Shown: positions 1 through 12,389, numbered from the stretch's first letter. The stretch: 64,000 bases of DNA from Alentia gelatinosa (GCA_950022655.1 OX465579.1:20435088-20499087); one strand, 5' to 3'. Notes: a model not told the origin generated them from the letters alone. Program-made: numbers and translations.

Positions 1-799
1 AACTGCTTTCTGACTAACCCCTCCTCTTGGCACCCGCCCCAACAGGTGCTTACCTCCTCCTCTGTCCTCCGGGCTAGCCATACACTGGAGAGGCGGGGTA
101 ACCTCCTGTTGGGGACTGCCAGCCAGTAATTGGCGACCATGGCGACCTCTGCCATGGAGGAGGCTGGACCATCTTTGTTTCCTGGGAACACCGTGTCCCC
201 GGTAGTGCTCTCTGATGAGGGATTAATTGAGGGCGAACTATAGGCCCGTCCCCACATCTACCCCATCCCCTTGCGGAAAGCCCCTGCCCCCCGTTCCACC
301 AGAGGGCGCCTTGCCAACATGAAAGTGGTGCCTGACCTCTGGTGATGAGTGGAGGAAACTGGTCCGATGGGATGTGGGGTGATGACAGTGCTGCAGCCTG
401 ACCCTGGAGGAAACACACAAGCTCTTAAACAAATTGTCTTTGAAAAAAATAACTTTATCTTCTCAGTTGTGATTTACAGATTTTCGTGAGAAGAATTACT
501 ACATTCTTGGGTGATACCTGTAATAGAATGTGTTGATGGAGTATAATTAAGAAAAAGATCAGGGAAGTATGACAAGGAATTGTGGTGGAAAAGATGAAAA
601 AGATTTGGAGGTCTTGGAATGAGGCAGTCCATTACACAGAACAGGACTCAGAACAGGAAAGTTTACATATATTATGTTTAAAAGTTATATTATCTAAACC
701 TTATTTTATTGCGATATCTTGTTCCTTGAATCCTGTTACCGAGTAATTCCTCTTGTTTTTCTGAATATGTCCCTGCAATAGCCCCGAGGAAAGCTTGGA

Positions 800-985
800 T
801 CTGGGAAATAAATACACAATATTGACTACTTTCCGATACAAACGGTCGTATGCTCCGAGGATTTGACGCGCAGTTATATCCGAGCGCATGCGAGGATATT
901 CCGTACATATTAGTCATATTCATATATTGATATAAAACTGATAAAACTTTGCCAACATTTGTTATGTAAGGATCAGTTTTAATCG
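800..985. repeat. Family A foldback, degraded copy
   Basis: It contains the family A words ACGGTCGTATGCTCCGAGG (838-856) and an inverted counterpart GCGCATGCGAGG (884-895). Compared with the copies near 2.1, 37.6 and 44.3 kb, only the hairpin module is recognisable and the arms have drifted. Confidence 0.5.
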
Positions 986-2074
986 AAATTAGGCATTGAG
1001 AGAGAAATTTCATGGGAAAAATGAGACAAATAGAAACACAAAAAAAACCAAGAGCGAGGTAGCTGGTTAGCTCTGTGTGCGCTGTGCTGCAATGAGGAGG
1101 AGGAGAACGAGGAGGAGGAGGACCGTGTAGTTAGTGCTAGTCGCTGTGAGTTGCTCCGAGTTGTTCGACCGTGCGGCCCCCGGGGAGGCCCCGGCCTTTG
1201 TCGGGTTGACTGATGGCTGCTACCCTGGGGTGCCGTAGGTCTAGGTTCCATTACCTGTCCGTCTCTCAGCTTGACACCTCTACACCTGCCTGCCCGTATA
1301 AAGCTCATTTCCACTGGCCGATTATTCGGCACCGATCGGGAACTACCGATAGATTCTTTTTTTGGTATAGCGATGCCAAATCGGTAAATAGAAAGAAGAA
1401 TTAAAGAGAATGGTCACCGGTTGATTTGTCATGGATTATGTAATTAGACCACCACCGAAATATTTTCTCACAGACGGACAGAATCAAAACGCTGTTATTC
1501 TGTCGTTGATGCTCAATGTCCTAATGTTAAGATTTAATCGGTATATATCCGGAAAACGCAGTAGAGACCGTGCCTACAATGCACCCTTTGCGATTATTTG
1601 ATGACCAATGAGAGTAAGGGCGAATCAAAAAGTCGGTGTCACTTTTGTTGGGCAATGGAAACGAAGTTATGGGGGCGTTTATACTCACCGACAAAATGAT
1701 CGCCGATTATTTGGAACCATTCGTCTAATAATACAAGTAGTGGGAAGGCGGTATGGACGCAAAAGAATCCGTCCAAAAGAGATTTTCACGCATAATGGTC
1801 TGTTTCCACCTGTTGACAGATTCATTCCTAAAAAATAGATATGCAGTTTTGGGTCAACTAAAAGAGTCCTCCTATTTCAACAAGAACTACTCTATTTGTG
1901 TCGACTCATAGTTCCCAGAATGCATCATGCGATAGCGTGCCGCCATTATTAGATCAAAATATAGTAACAGGAATACAGGAATGTCTACGTCCTCCTACTC
2001 AGTCTCCCTCGTGTCTGAGTCACTCTGAGTATAGGGAGCAGCAGTATGTATCATCAAATGTACCACATGATAAA

Positions 2075-2410
2075 AACACAATATGACCGGTTGCAGATAC
2101 AAGTGGCCGTATGCTTCGAGGAGTTGATGCGCTGTAGGATAAGGTCAACTCTGTGGAGCATGCGGCCGCTTTTATCGTTAACCAGTTGTATATTGTATGT
2201 ATCACCCACCTTTATCGAAATGATGGCATGCCGATCTTAGTTCTCTTTTGTCGTGCATTATTTTTTTATACACACGTTTTTCTGTATGCACCGCTTTCTG
2301 CAGCCTGGAGCATATACCGTATCCGTAGGCCCCGGGTATGTCCATACAAAGTTCCTATATGTACGCTATTGATACTTTGTATTTGGTGGATAATAAAGTT
2401 TTATACTTTC
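2075..2410 (-). repeat. Family A two-module foldback, reversed copy
   Basis: The hairpin module (about 2087-2186) has arms built on GGCCGTATGC and GCATGCGGCC. It is followed by the second module (about 2255-2405) with GGAGCATATACCG and a CCGGGTATGTC word. Both modules occur at 37.4-37.7 and 44.1-44.5 kb in the opposite order and strand, so the pair moves as one unit. Open frames here are by-products of the repeat. Confidence 0.7.
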
Positions 2411-2869
2411 CCAACTCGCCCCTTATAGATCTCCGCTGACAACCAACCATACCACTCAGCACCCTGCGCAAGTCCACTCCCCGGCCCCATCATTCCGCCC
2501 ACTCACTGATCAACTTCCCTGCCACCCTGCCTCCCTGTCTCTCCCCTCCCCCAGTCTTCCTCCAGCGGCTGACGTTTTTGCTAAGTGAGCGGAGGGACGA
2601 CGAGCTATACATCTCCCGTGACAGATCAAGGTTGTCTTGTAGGCGTGTGTGTGGTGTGGATGCAGGGCGTTGGACGTTGGATGCGTCATACTGAGGGAGA
2701 GATTTAGGGCGAGAGTGGCTTCGATGATGGAGTTAGTTTATATTTTGAAATAGAAACATTGCCTTTGTAATCCATCTATTATTAAACTCCCCTTGGAAGT
2801 GTATTGAGCCACTGGAATAGAGAATCAGGGTGGTATGGTTAGTGGAGTAAACTGTAAGGGTGGAAGGTG

Positions 2870-3255
2870 TCGTGAATAATGGTATGGTTTGTGGGATAGG
2901 AAGTAAGGCCGGTAGGTATGCAGGTGGTAGTATGGTTAGTAAAATAATGGGTTAGAGTAGCAGGTGCCATAGATAATGGTTTGGCTGGTGGAATAATCAG
3001 TCAGAGCGGTGGGTAGATGGTTGGTGGAGTCCAGCAAACACCCAGGCAGTCCTCCGTGGACACCGTGCGAGGTGGAGGAGGGGTGGGTAAAGTATGGTAT
3101 ATGGCATGGCTAGTAGGGGAAATAACTGTATGGTTGGGGGAATAAGCAATAAGGGCGGTAACTGAACCGTGGTGGGGTGGCACGGTTGGTGGAGTACACC
3201 ATACACCCAGGCGGTCCTCCATGCCAACTATGCGAGGTGGGGGAGGGGTGGGCGG
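2870..3255. repeat. Imperfect tandem duplication, 165-bp unit
   Basis: The 10-mer TTGGTGGAGT occurs at 3021-3030 and again at 3186-3195. Each is followed by matching CACCCAGGC-GTCCTCC and GCGAGGTGG blocks, giving a 165-bp period. Upstream G/T-rich sequence carries further degenerate TATGGTTAGT-like words. The open frames here are repeats in all phases, not genes. Confidence 0.7.
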
Positions 3256-3269
3256 CGTCATTAACGGCA

Positions 3270-3640
3270 GTATGGGGCGGGCGGCGGGCGGCGGGCGGAG
3301 GGCGGGCGGAGGGCGGGCGGAGGGCGGCCCGGGTGGCCGAGCGGTCAGTGGGGACAGCGCTGTAAGAGGGCCGGGCCGCGCCCGATAACCGCGCCTCATT
3401 CATAAAACGCGGCTATATCACCGCGCGCGTCACTGTAAACAACCGCGCGAGACACACAAGTAATTTCCACAAGAAATGAGGGCGTAATTCGGCAAGATGT
3501 TCCGCGCGACCGTCGCCCTGCCCGCCGAGGCCGATAAATCGCCCGGCGCGACCAGACGGGGGTGTCAACGCCCCTCGGCGGCGACGACGACAGCGCCCGG
3601 GCCCCGGAGCGCCCCCCGCCCGCGCCCCCGACCACCCGTC
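3270..3640. other. CpG-rich block with G-rich tandem tract
   Basis: From about 3274 to 3328 the + strand is a tandem of GGGCGGGCGGA/C-type units, able to form a G-quadruplex. It is followed to about 3640 by sequence dense in CG dinucleotides. CpG density this high may mark an unmethylated regulatory region or internal promoter. No TATA box or convincing first exon was identified. Confidence 0.5.
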
Positions 3641-3754
3641 GGTCTATCCGTCACGCCTGCCACCTCCGCTGAAACCCAGGTCCTCATTCCCGGGGCCTCC
3701 GTCCCCAAACTCCCGGCGGTGCCATCGTCGACCCGTCTCCAGGGCGTGTGGGGT

Positions 3755-3771
3755 CCCCCCCCCCCCCCCCC
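3755..3771. repeat. Poly(C) homopolymer, 17 C
   Basis: This is an uninterrupted C run in GC-rich sequence. Its exact length is likely to vary and to be error-prone in assembly. Confidence 0.95.
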
Positions 3772-3969
3772 ACCACGATTGTCGCCATACATCCTCCTCG
3801 TGTCTCCTGTATGTGAGGGCTCGCCAAGCGCAGGCTGTGTGTCCTTGGAGACAGGACAGGTATCCCAAAGACTGTGCCAAGGATTTGCTTGACTGTATCA
3901 GCAACATGTTGCATCAAAACCAAAGGTTTTACTATTAACTACCTGTGCGCATATGGAGCCAGATGGAAC

Positions 3970-4110
3970 TATAGGGAGACATAGTGTGGCCGAATGGAAT
4001 CTATTCCGTTTTGTTTTGGTTGGAAATATTCACTGAATAACGAGGTGGATATTTCCGACCAAAACATCCAAGAATAGATGTCATTTAGAGACAATCACTA
4101 TGTCTCCTTA
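3970..4110. repeat. Family E foldback MITE, copy 1
   Basis: The ends are inverted: GGGAGACATAGTG at the left and CACTATGTCTCCTT at the right, about 141 bp in total. A second internal inverted pair (TTTTGGTTGGAAATAT against ATATTTCCGACCAAAA) makes it almost fully self-complementary. Related copies lie at 4.38, 28.76 (half) and 41.61 kb. Confidence 0.75.
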
Positions 4111-4376
4111 TTGTATACTTAGAAATCATTAAAAATTCCATTATACAACAAGTCATGTGGTAAATATGAGTTCGTGCACAATGTGCACGCACGGAATCCA
4201 CACGGCTGGTCAGTAAGTGTAAGATATTCGTGCACAGGTACATGTGTATACTAATTGGCACTATTTTTGTCTACTCTAGCCTTCAGTTTAAATAAAAGTT
4301 TCATAAACAACAACAACGGTCTGAAATTTAGTGGCTAGTAAGCAAAACAGAAAGGTAGTTTAAAGATTCTTAAGTG

Positions 4377-4536
4377 TATAATAATGAGACAACTTAGGGT
4401 GGCTGAATGAAATCTATTACTTGTCGTTTTGATTAGAAATGCAAAACTTGTTCTTTTAACACAGTTCATATTTACGATACAAAGCAACACGGAACAAATT
4501 TCATTCAGCCAGCCTGACTCTGTTCCTCTATATTAT
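4377..4536. repeat. Family E foldback MITE, copy 2
   Basis: The left arm GGTGGCTGAATGAAATCT pairs with AAATTTCATTCAGCCAGCC near the right end. It shares the words GGCTGAATGAAATCT and AACACGGAACA with the 41.6-kb copy. It lies about 270 bp from copy 1. It has no coding capacity. Confidence 0.8.
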
Positions 4537-4539
4537 TTA

Positions 4540-5400
4540 TTTCGTATTTATCCGTCATCGTTCTATATGTCGAAGAATGAATAATTCAAATGAAATCGAA
4601 TTAAATATTGCCAAAAGCATACAAGCATTTTACTTTCTGCAATGGACACTGATATGGATAGTTCTTACGTTGTAATAAACACCATTAGCCAGTTCGTTCT
4701 CCCTCACTAAAACAACATTAACTGCAAAGGTATTTGGAAGTTTTTCACAGACATATTGATTGTTTTATTTCTTAATTGTGTTTTCTGTTTTTCTATTACA
4801 AATTAACTCTACTTTTGAGGTGTTTCTTTTTAATGAAAACAAGGGGGACGTGGGAGGGTCCTAAAACTTGGAGCCGTAACTTAATTTGGATGTCTGTGCT
4901 TTGAGAATGCGGGATGAGAGCATTTTCTCATCTCTGTGAGGACGAAATCTTGCTGTTCCTTTCTCCTAAGCCCTTTACTCGAGGTGCTACGTTTACAACA
5001 AACTCCTTTAACACATGTCCTTCCTATTCCATGTCACCCCTTCTCCTTAGTTCTATCTTCCAATTAAATACCTAGTATGCAAAGTAGTGTGTGATAGGAT
5101 CGGCGGCCGTTTTGCCATTCCTTCTATAATTTAAATTTGCAATACTTGATAATGATTAAAATATTAACCTGTTTCTGATACTACTATGTGGTTCCTTTTC
5201 GTAATTGATTCTGTGCAATATCCTCGCTTACTCTCAAATATTGTTAAACTTCAACTACCCAAAGGATACGCCCCAATAGCCCAGACAGCCTCCCTCTTGA
5301 TCTAACATCCCTAAACTAGAACGACTCCCCACATTTTCCCTTCCATGGTATTCGCCTATGTCCTTTACAAAACTATCTCAAAGTGCAATCCTCCAATGAG
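4540..5400. other. Unique AT-rich sequence, nothing recognised
   Basis: No open frame of note, inverted repeat or tandem array was seen in this stretch. Confidence 0.5.
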
Positions 5401-5408
5401 CGGTTCCG

Positions 5409-5534
5409 ATTTTATCTCAGTTCAATCACTGACTCATCGGATAATGTCTGTGACGTCCTTTGCCCATCTATTTCCAATACTCCATGGGCGTTGAGTATGA
5501 ATCTATGAAAAAATATTACAAGGGGTGAGATAAT
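5409..5534 (+). repeat. Family D, terminal-inverted-repeat module only
   Basis: It starts ATTTTATCTCAG, contains TCACTGACTCAT and CCATGGGCGTTGAGTATGA, and ends AGGGGTGAGATAAT. The ends are inverted copies of each other and the inside matches the 35.5- and 49.1-kb copies. The adjoining hairpin module is not evident here. Confidence 0.75.
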
Positions 5535-5561
5535 ATGTTCATATATATACATATTATACAT

Positions 5562-5570
<9 letters not shown>

Positions 5571-5643
<73 letters not shown>
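5571..5643. repeat. (AT)n microsatellite
   Basis: An uninterrupted TA/AT alternation of about 73 bp. It follows family D by about 40 bp. Confidence 0.97.
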
Positions 5644-5646
<3 letters not shown>

Positions 5647-5664
5647 ACACACAGACATTTTCTG

Positions 5665-6126
5665 TCACGGATATTTGCGTAGATTAACTGTAGAAAATAT
5701 CAAAAGAAAACGATCAAGTGTTGTGTAATGTAACGCCAGAATCGAGATCGACCTCTCATCCCCGCAGACAAATTGTACCCGCTCATCCCGACCAAACCCT
5801 CTGAGCACCTTCCTGGACATTAACACTGGTCCAATGTCCATCCCCCATAACACAACGTCCGCCCATTGTCGGATCTTTTTCACATTCGCCCACCTCCTAC
5901 AGTAGACAGCCCTCTCCTTGGTGCTCAGGCTCAGAGCGGCTCTTGGATCCCTTGGATCCTGCGCCTCCTGCCTGAGCCTGACGTTTCCCATCAGACGGTG
6001 GTTACCGTGGGAACGGGACACCTGGAGGAGGGCCGTGGAGAACCCCCTCTCCCTCCTCCTCGCTTTCCCCTTCGCGGACATCAAAGCGGGGAGGGGACGC
6101 ACAGACAGCTGTGCCTCCTGTAGCAT
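5665..6126 (-). other. 153-codon open frame of unknown standing
   Basis: This is one of the longer open frames in the window (ATG at 6126, reading left). The predicted protein is basic in its first half and contains WADVVLWGMDIG and GDERSISILALHY. I recognise no domain, signal peptide or membrane segment. No splice sites, polyadenylation signal or second copy support it. It could be chance or a decayed transposon fragment; I do not call it a gene. Confidence 0.15.
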
Positions 6127-6630
6127 GCACTACAAAAACACTTTATCATCCATTTGTACAGGCTGGCTGGTGCTGTATTGTTCCCTGTGTGTCCGTGATG
6201 TGAGCCTCAACAGTTATATGCACAGAGGCTGCATCTATTTGACCGATGCATTGCGGATGTAACAAAGTTCCGCTTTTGTGAAAGGCAAAAGGATGTATTT
6301 TTCACCGTTTTATGGATCACTGTATGAGCACGGGCGTTTAGACAATGCTTGGGTGGCCGTGCATACAGGTTTCTGTTTATATATAGTAAACTGACCGAAT
6401 AAAAAAAACACATTTTTCATAGTATCAATCGCAGAATCAATGCAATCGTGTTTCTCGGGTTGAATGATAATGATGGATTGATAAAAATATACCTCCCGGA
6501 ATAAGCTTGCTATTGTTCCCCATCTCATTTTCTCTGAGTATTTTTGTCCATACATAACGTGTCCTGCTTTCCAGGCGAGGCGGTCGTTGACAATAGACTA
6601 TGCGTTGTTATGGTAACAGAGATAATGGAG

Positions 6631-6683
6631 CACCTGTCTCACCTGTTGCCTCACCTGTCCACCTACCTGTCCATCAACAGGTA
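6631..6683. promoter_or_regulatory. Cluster of five CACCTGT/TACCTGT E-boxes
   Basis: CACCTGT occurs at 6631, 6640 and 6652, TACCTGT at 6664 and its reverse ACAGGTA at 6677. CACCTG is the core bound by Snail and ZEB repressors and E-protein dimers. Spacing of 9-13 bp within 53 bp is unusual for random sequence, though a short degenerate tandem repeat would look the same. Confidence 0.4.
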
Positions 6684-6719
6684 ACCCCGCGCCCGGCCCC
6701 GCCCCCGCACCGCTGAACT

Positions 6720-6985
6720 CCAGCCCGGCCCGCCAAGCCCTGCCAAGCCCTGTCAAGCCCATCCAACTTCACCTCACTCCGCTAGACCCTGCCATTACCC
6801 CGCCAAGCACTGCCAAGCACTGCCAAGCCCCACCAAGGCCTACCAAGCCCCACCAAGGCTTGCCAAGCTCTGCCAAGCCCCACCGAGACAGTCCAGCTTC
6901 ACCCATACCCACTCACCCCGCTTGTTCTACCGAGGCACACCAAGCCCTGCAAAGTCCCACCAAGCCATGCCAAGCCCTGCCAATC
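6720..6985. repeat. Degenerate minisatellite, CCAAGCCCTG-type unit
   Basis: Units of about 10-13 bp such as CCAAGCCCTG, CCAAGCACTG and CCAAGCCCCA repeat many times with drift. A strongly C-rich strand results. The open frame through it (from 6860) is Pro/Ala/Ser-rich because of the repeat. Confidence 0.8.
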
Positions 6986-6999
6986 CATGCCTCGCCGTG

Positions 7000-9110
7000 C
7001 TACATCCACGGCAGTGCCCGCTATTCACAGCGACCTGTATTATCGACACATAAAATGGATGAGCAGCTCGTGGGAGCAGCTCGCGGGCGACTCACACAGT
7101 GCACGGCTCAATGGTGCACGGTGCGTGTACAGCGACGAGCGGGTGTCAGCCGCCTCCAACTCCCTAAACCAATAGCTCTGTCAATATTTGTCTGCCAGTC
7201 AAATATCAAACAACAGTTTGCCTTGTCTCACTGATTTGTGCCTCCGGGGAGTTGCACTTGATCCACACCGCTACCAACACAGGCAGGCGTGGTCGTACCA
7301 AACACACACACACCCTGTGCCACCCACCGCCAACCAATCTGCTGTTTTCCCTAATCACTCTTCTGGATAATCATTTTCGATTGTTACTGCGAGTGAAGCG
7401 GTAGTTGTGTTGGTCTTCGACGCGTGCTGTTCAGTATGGTTTCTCTGTGGTGCATTCCCATCCATTGGAGGCTTTTTGTCATCTTTCCACTCGGTTCCAC
7501 TCCCAACAAGCGTCCTGAAACGTAACACAGTTTAGACCAGGCCTGGGAACCGCACCAGATGCATATGGAGCTCCACTACACAGACACTTTCTTCTTGGCT
7601 TCCCGTTTTACAGTTTTTGTGTCTGTTATCTTTTTAGTCGTCCTCTCATGAACATTTTCGGAGTTTCCATGATTAATTCCGGTGAACAAAGGCCCGGCCG
7701 AGTGCTACCCAGGGCATTCAAAGGACTTGGAACTATAGTGACAGCCCCATCAGTGGCATTCCATCGGTTAACTTTCCAAATTATGAATACAAATAATTTC
7801 CTCCATTTCGCTCGGCCCTTCTGTTAAATGCCGCCGCTAAAGGTTTTGCAACTCGAACCTTTCATTTTCTTTGTTTCGAGAGGCTACCAATTTTGTCAGG
7901 GCTAAAGTAGTCAGATGACGAAGTTGAAATACATTGTCCGATAAAATCAATGGCTTTTATTTTTATTGTTCAGTTCAAATTGCACTGTTCTACGCCGGTT
8001 CCTCGCGCGGAACCATTTCCATTGAAATTCATTAAAACTCCTGTTGACTATGAATCTTAATGCAAACATTCAGCACTGGGAGAGAAAGAGAAAATTGACT
8101 ACTCAACGCCCTGGAATATCCGGGGTATGTTGATAAATTTAATGCGCATTTATGAATTGAAATTAAATGTAGCTCTGGGGGGAATTAATAACCCTAGCCC
8201 ATATTGAAACAATGTTTCATTAAGTATCCATTCTACCAATGATAATTTGCAATCTCTTTTGCTGTCGAACCCAGTAGTGCACCAAAAAGAAACCCATGCG
8301 GTTCAATCTACAGGTGGAGACCCTGCGGAGGTGCACAAGTAGCAATAATCGTTGGATTTATAATATCGAATTGAAAGTAATTACGATGTTAATCAGGTAC
8401 TTTCTAGAACACATAATGTATATAACACGTAAGGATTCCTTTATCATGCATTTCATCAGATAAGAAAGAATAAATAGCATTCAGTAGCGGACAATTACTG
8501 GCGAACTACCGGGGGCGAGGCAAGGAAGCCAATTCCCGAAGCCCTCAGTCGACAAAAAAGCCAGAGAGCAACTCAGAGGAAGCCACATAATGACGCGCCC
8601 GTGCTTATCTGGGCGGGCACTGCCGCTAGGGGTCTCTCGCCTCCACCTGGGCGCCCCGAGTCAGGATAACCCAACCATGGTTTGATTATTGGCGTTTTGA
8701 GCACACAAAAAATAGGAAAAAGAAGCCTTTACACCAGGTGGCACAGTGAGCAAATCAATTGTGACTAGTGATGATGGATGGAGAGTGTGGAGTGGCCGAG
8801 CGGCCGGGCGGGGACGGTGGGAATTAGGAGGTCCGCATGGAGAGGTTCAAGATTGTCGGCTTGATTTACCGCTTGCTTATGTGGGGGCCTCATTTGCAAC
8901 CCTAGTCAACAAACTACGCAGGAGAGTTCACACATTCTGGATTGGCGATTGAACTCTATTCGGTGATATTGTTGAAATAAAAATGTATTTAAAGACTAGC
9001 ACAATCAGTTTTTTTCTGAGACCACTTTACAAGCCTCGATACAGTTACCGTACAAATGAATTTACCTTCGTGGTAAATTTTGTAAACCAATAATATACGT
9101 ATAACGACAA
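7000..9110. other. Unique sequence with two GAGCAGCTC sites at its start
   Basis: The regulatory-looking 9-mer occurs at 7061-7069 and 7074-7082. From about 7600 to 8500 the sequence is AT-rich, non-repetitive and holds several ATTA/TAAT homeodomain-type cores. I see no gene. Confidence 0.4.
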
Positions 9111-9112
9111 AC

Positions 9113-9114
<2 letters not shown>

Positions 9115-9175
<61 letters not shown>
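9115..9175. repeat. (AT)n microsatellite
   Basis: Uninterrupted TA/AT repeat of about 61 bp. The Tyr/Ile-alternating open frame across it is an artefact. Confidence 0.97.
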
Positions 9176-9177
<2 letters not shown>

Positions 9178-9492
9178 TATTCAACAATGTACCAATTATT
9201 AAACTTAATCAGATTGGTAACATTTACTTTCAATAAAGGAGATATACATGTACATATGCATACGCACACATTTTCTCTAGATTATTCCTGTGCCAGGTAT
9301 GATGATTAAAGGATTGCCATGAACGTATTGTAGCAGCTGCTGGTATTCAATTTAGTGGGAGCCTATATATGGTCTAACTCTCTTCTGGGTTTGTATGCTC
9401 AGGTGGGGAGCTTTAACATTTACCCCTGCGACAAAGCAGCCCAATAGGATAGTTCTGATCCGGCATTGTTAAACCAGGCAGTTTGTATTAAT

Positions 9493-9521
9493 GAGCTGCT
9501 CAGAGCTGCTAGGAGCTGCTC
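9493..9521. promoter_or_regulatory. GAGCTGCTC cluster (two exact, one partial site)
   Basis: Exact sites lie at 9493-9501 and 9513-9521, with GAGCTGCTA between them at 9503-9511. The three starts are 10 bp apart, about one helical turn. A GCTGAGC-rich tail follows. See the finding on this 9-mer. Confidence 0.5.
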
Positions 9522-9599
9522 GAGGCTGAGCGCTGAGCTGAAACAAGACGATTTAGAGCTTCTCCAGGCAGCCAGCCACCTGTTGTAGTACTTGGTTGT

Positions 9600-11050
9600 T
9601 ACTGACGAAAATTAAATGCAAATTCCAGTTTGTATGGATATATATGCTAGGTTCTGTGAGTATAGGGCCAAGATAAGATAGCTCGTGAATTGAAGTGAGC
9701 CTCTGAAAACGTACTACTTTTATGTATTTCTGTCCCGTTATTGGTTCCTAAAACCGTAGTTTAAGCCAATCTTTAACAGCCCTTTTTCAAATGAATATGT
9801 CCTAAATTCTTCGCTGCGAGGAGCAATACCAAACAGCGAAATAGCGATCACCTTGTGCTTTATGGATGAGTGACTCACAGTTAATGACTCACAGTTACTC
9901 AGTGAGCTGTTTATGGCTCTTACCTGTCCACCGTCTTGAGACCCCACCAGTTCGGGCTGCTAGGAGAGTCGTTCTCATTACTGCTATTCATCCGTTTGTG
10001 CTTGCTCATCATTCCAGAACACCACAGGCATTAATCTCCCCCCCCCCTCCTAACCCACTACAGGGTGAGCCATAATTAATCTTCTCATCAATTGCAGACC
10101 AGCCTTTATCTAATGAAAACCTGCTAGATTGGAATAAATAATTCATGATACCATTATCTATCCGTTTTCCTTGCCTTAAGAATAAGCGCCGGTCGCAGTT
10201 TTCCTGCTCATAGACCTACTTCCTTGCCAACATGGTAGTGTGAGCGATAATCGCGGAAACAATGTATAGCACAATGGGAGAATTCAGTAGGTTTCCTGTG
10301 GGTTACAAGTTGTGTCCCTATTACGAAAGGGATAATGATGGTCGTGTTAATCGCAAAGATTGTGTTGCCTATGTTTGATGTCTCATTGACCACATAAGGT
10401 TGGCTATCAGAAATATAAACATGGACTGAAATCCTAATACAAACAACATACATCAAGAAGTGGTCCAACAATGGGAGTTAGAGGGTGAATTTGTTTTTGA
10501 CCAATAGAAAATAGGGAATTTATTTCTATTAATTTGAAACACCTTGCTGATGATTTCGCAAGGGAAATTATTACCATATCCTCTGATTAAATGCCTATCC
10601 TGTTCTCCCTTTATTGTACACCTTCAAATATTTTAGATTCATAAGAAATCACCTGTAATCGTCATTCGAAGTACAATTTGGGCACGCAAAGCTGAGCATA
10701 CGAAGTGTATGGCACATTGTGCCGTACATCAAATACATCATGTAAATCAACACAGGTGTATAATAAATAACGATGCTGGTGTCATGCATGGCAGTGAAAT
10801 ATAGAAGATTGAAAATGGTAAGGAGGTGCACCGAGGTGCTTGTTATGGAGACTCTCCTCTAATAGCATAGTGCTATGAAACACACACTAGAAACCCGACT
10901 TGTTTTACACGGATGTTTCCCTATTGAACTAATCGATGTCGGAATGAATTTGAGTGTCAGAAATCAGTCGGCGACTCCCTGAATTTCCGGCATGTTTGCT
11001 GGATGCAACCGATTATGTCCACCGATAATTTCTCAAATAGAACCGTATAA
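9600..11050. other. Unique sequence; one short hairpin
   Basis: There is no convincing gene. A short hairpin GTATGGCACA-TTGTGCCGTAC lies near 10708-10728 and resembles the head hairpins of the foldback families, possibly a remnant. A C run (about 10040-10047) is present. Confidence 0.4.
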
Positions 11051-11057
11051 GGGCCGT

Positions 11058-11217
11058 TGTCCATTGAGCTCCCAATACCCTGCGACAGACCTTACGATGC
11101 GTGCATCGGGGTGCATCCGCGGGTGTATCGGCGACTGATTAAAGCTGACGCGATATCGGTTTGTGTCTGGAGATGCATTAAAATGCATATCGTAGTGTAT
11201 CGGGAGCTCAATGGACG
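11058..11217. repeat. 160-bp foldback element
   Basis: The arms at 11058-11078 and 11197-11217 (21 bp each, about 19 matching) carry CCATTGAGCTCCC and its reverse complement GGGAGCTCAATGG. Pairing continues inward through ACGAT and TGCAT blocks. I saw no second copy in the window. The 160-codon open frame across it is incidental. Confidence 0.75.
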
Positions 11218-12389
11218 CCAGTGGATGGTTGCACACCTGACTATACGCAGTAAACACCAGAGCGCCCCCTACGCCCTCCCATCGAGGGTCCACTGCAGCG
11301 CCCCCAGTGGCGGGAACACGAGAAGGCAGGGCAGCATTATAGGAGCCCAACTTCCATGCATATTTCAGAGATTTTGCACATTGGAACAGCTTATGAACTC
11401 GGCGTTGGAAAACAGGAGATTAATATTTGATTTCTTAATGCGGCACTTTCACAGCCTAATCCTCGCCGCGGGTAAAGTGAGAGAGAACGTAGTCCGTCTT
11501 TTGGGATGGGGTTTTATTTTTTTCTTCTCAGCCTCTTGATGTTTCGAGGGAGATTTTGTAGTCGCACACACACTCGCACACCTATGTGGACACTCTCAAA
11601 TACACACCTAGTGTGGCATTTCCACCTGACGATTCTGGCCACCGATTCTGGCTTTTGGCAACACCTGCAAACTATTTGCCAGTTTTTGTTCACGATATCG
11701 TCAGATTGAAATGTGGATTAGTTAGGTGAGTTATTTTCATGGTATCTATCTAGATAGGAAAATCAATTGCCAGGTAGGAACGCTCTATTTATTCCCGTTC
11801 AACGATTATGTGCCAAACTGAATTTCATGTACCACTACCCGACGACTGATTTTACCACATAGTGGCCATATAAACAGTGGAACATTCTGAAAGCCAGGGT
11901 CGGTGGCCAGTTGTCCATTTGAGAATGTGGGATCGTATATATGTATACCCTTTTCGGTATGCCCTAGAGACCCAAGGACGATGTGGGTCAACTTTATTCA
12001 ACACTTATGGGCAACCTTACGGACGCCTAATACTGTGTTAGCGAACAGACTTAGATATTATTAAACATAACCCTTGTACAAATCAGAGAAAAGGGTCTTC
12101 ATGTATGATCTTAGATTATCAAACTGGCCACAGCATCGTCAAGTAGAAACACAGCATCAAAGAACACACACACGTATGAGATACACATACAAACGCACAC
12201 GCCTGTGATAACACACACACAGTGGCAATGCGTGCACACACGCACGTGCACGCGTGGATATTTAGTCTGAAGTAGGAGCAGGGTGAAAGGCAGTATCAAT
12301 TCTCTCCTAAAACTGGTCTTCATCTGACTAATCGCAGAGCACGGAAGGCTATTAAGCTGATGGCGCGGCCAACTTGATCACCTGTCGTC

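Noticed and set aside
1290..1840. Words like CCACTGGCCGATTATTCGGC shared loosely with 24113-24165
   Set aside because: Only short CCGATTATT-type matches align; boundaries and inverted ends could not be established.
3330..3400. tRNA-like A-box GGTGGCCGAGCGG near 3331 (and again near 8793)
   Set aside because: No B-box or foldable tRNA follows at either place, so these are not called tRNA genes or SINEs.
11057..11539. 160-codon plus-strand open frame
   Set aside because: Its first third is the 160-bp foldback and the rest has no protein features.
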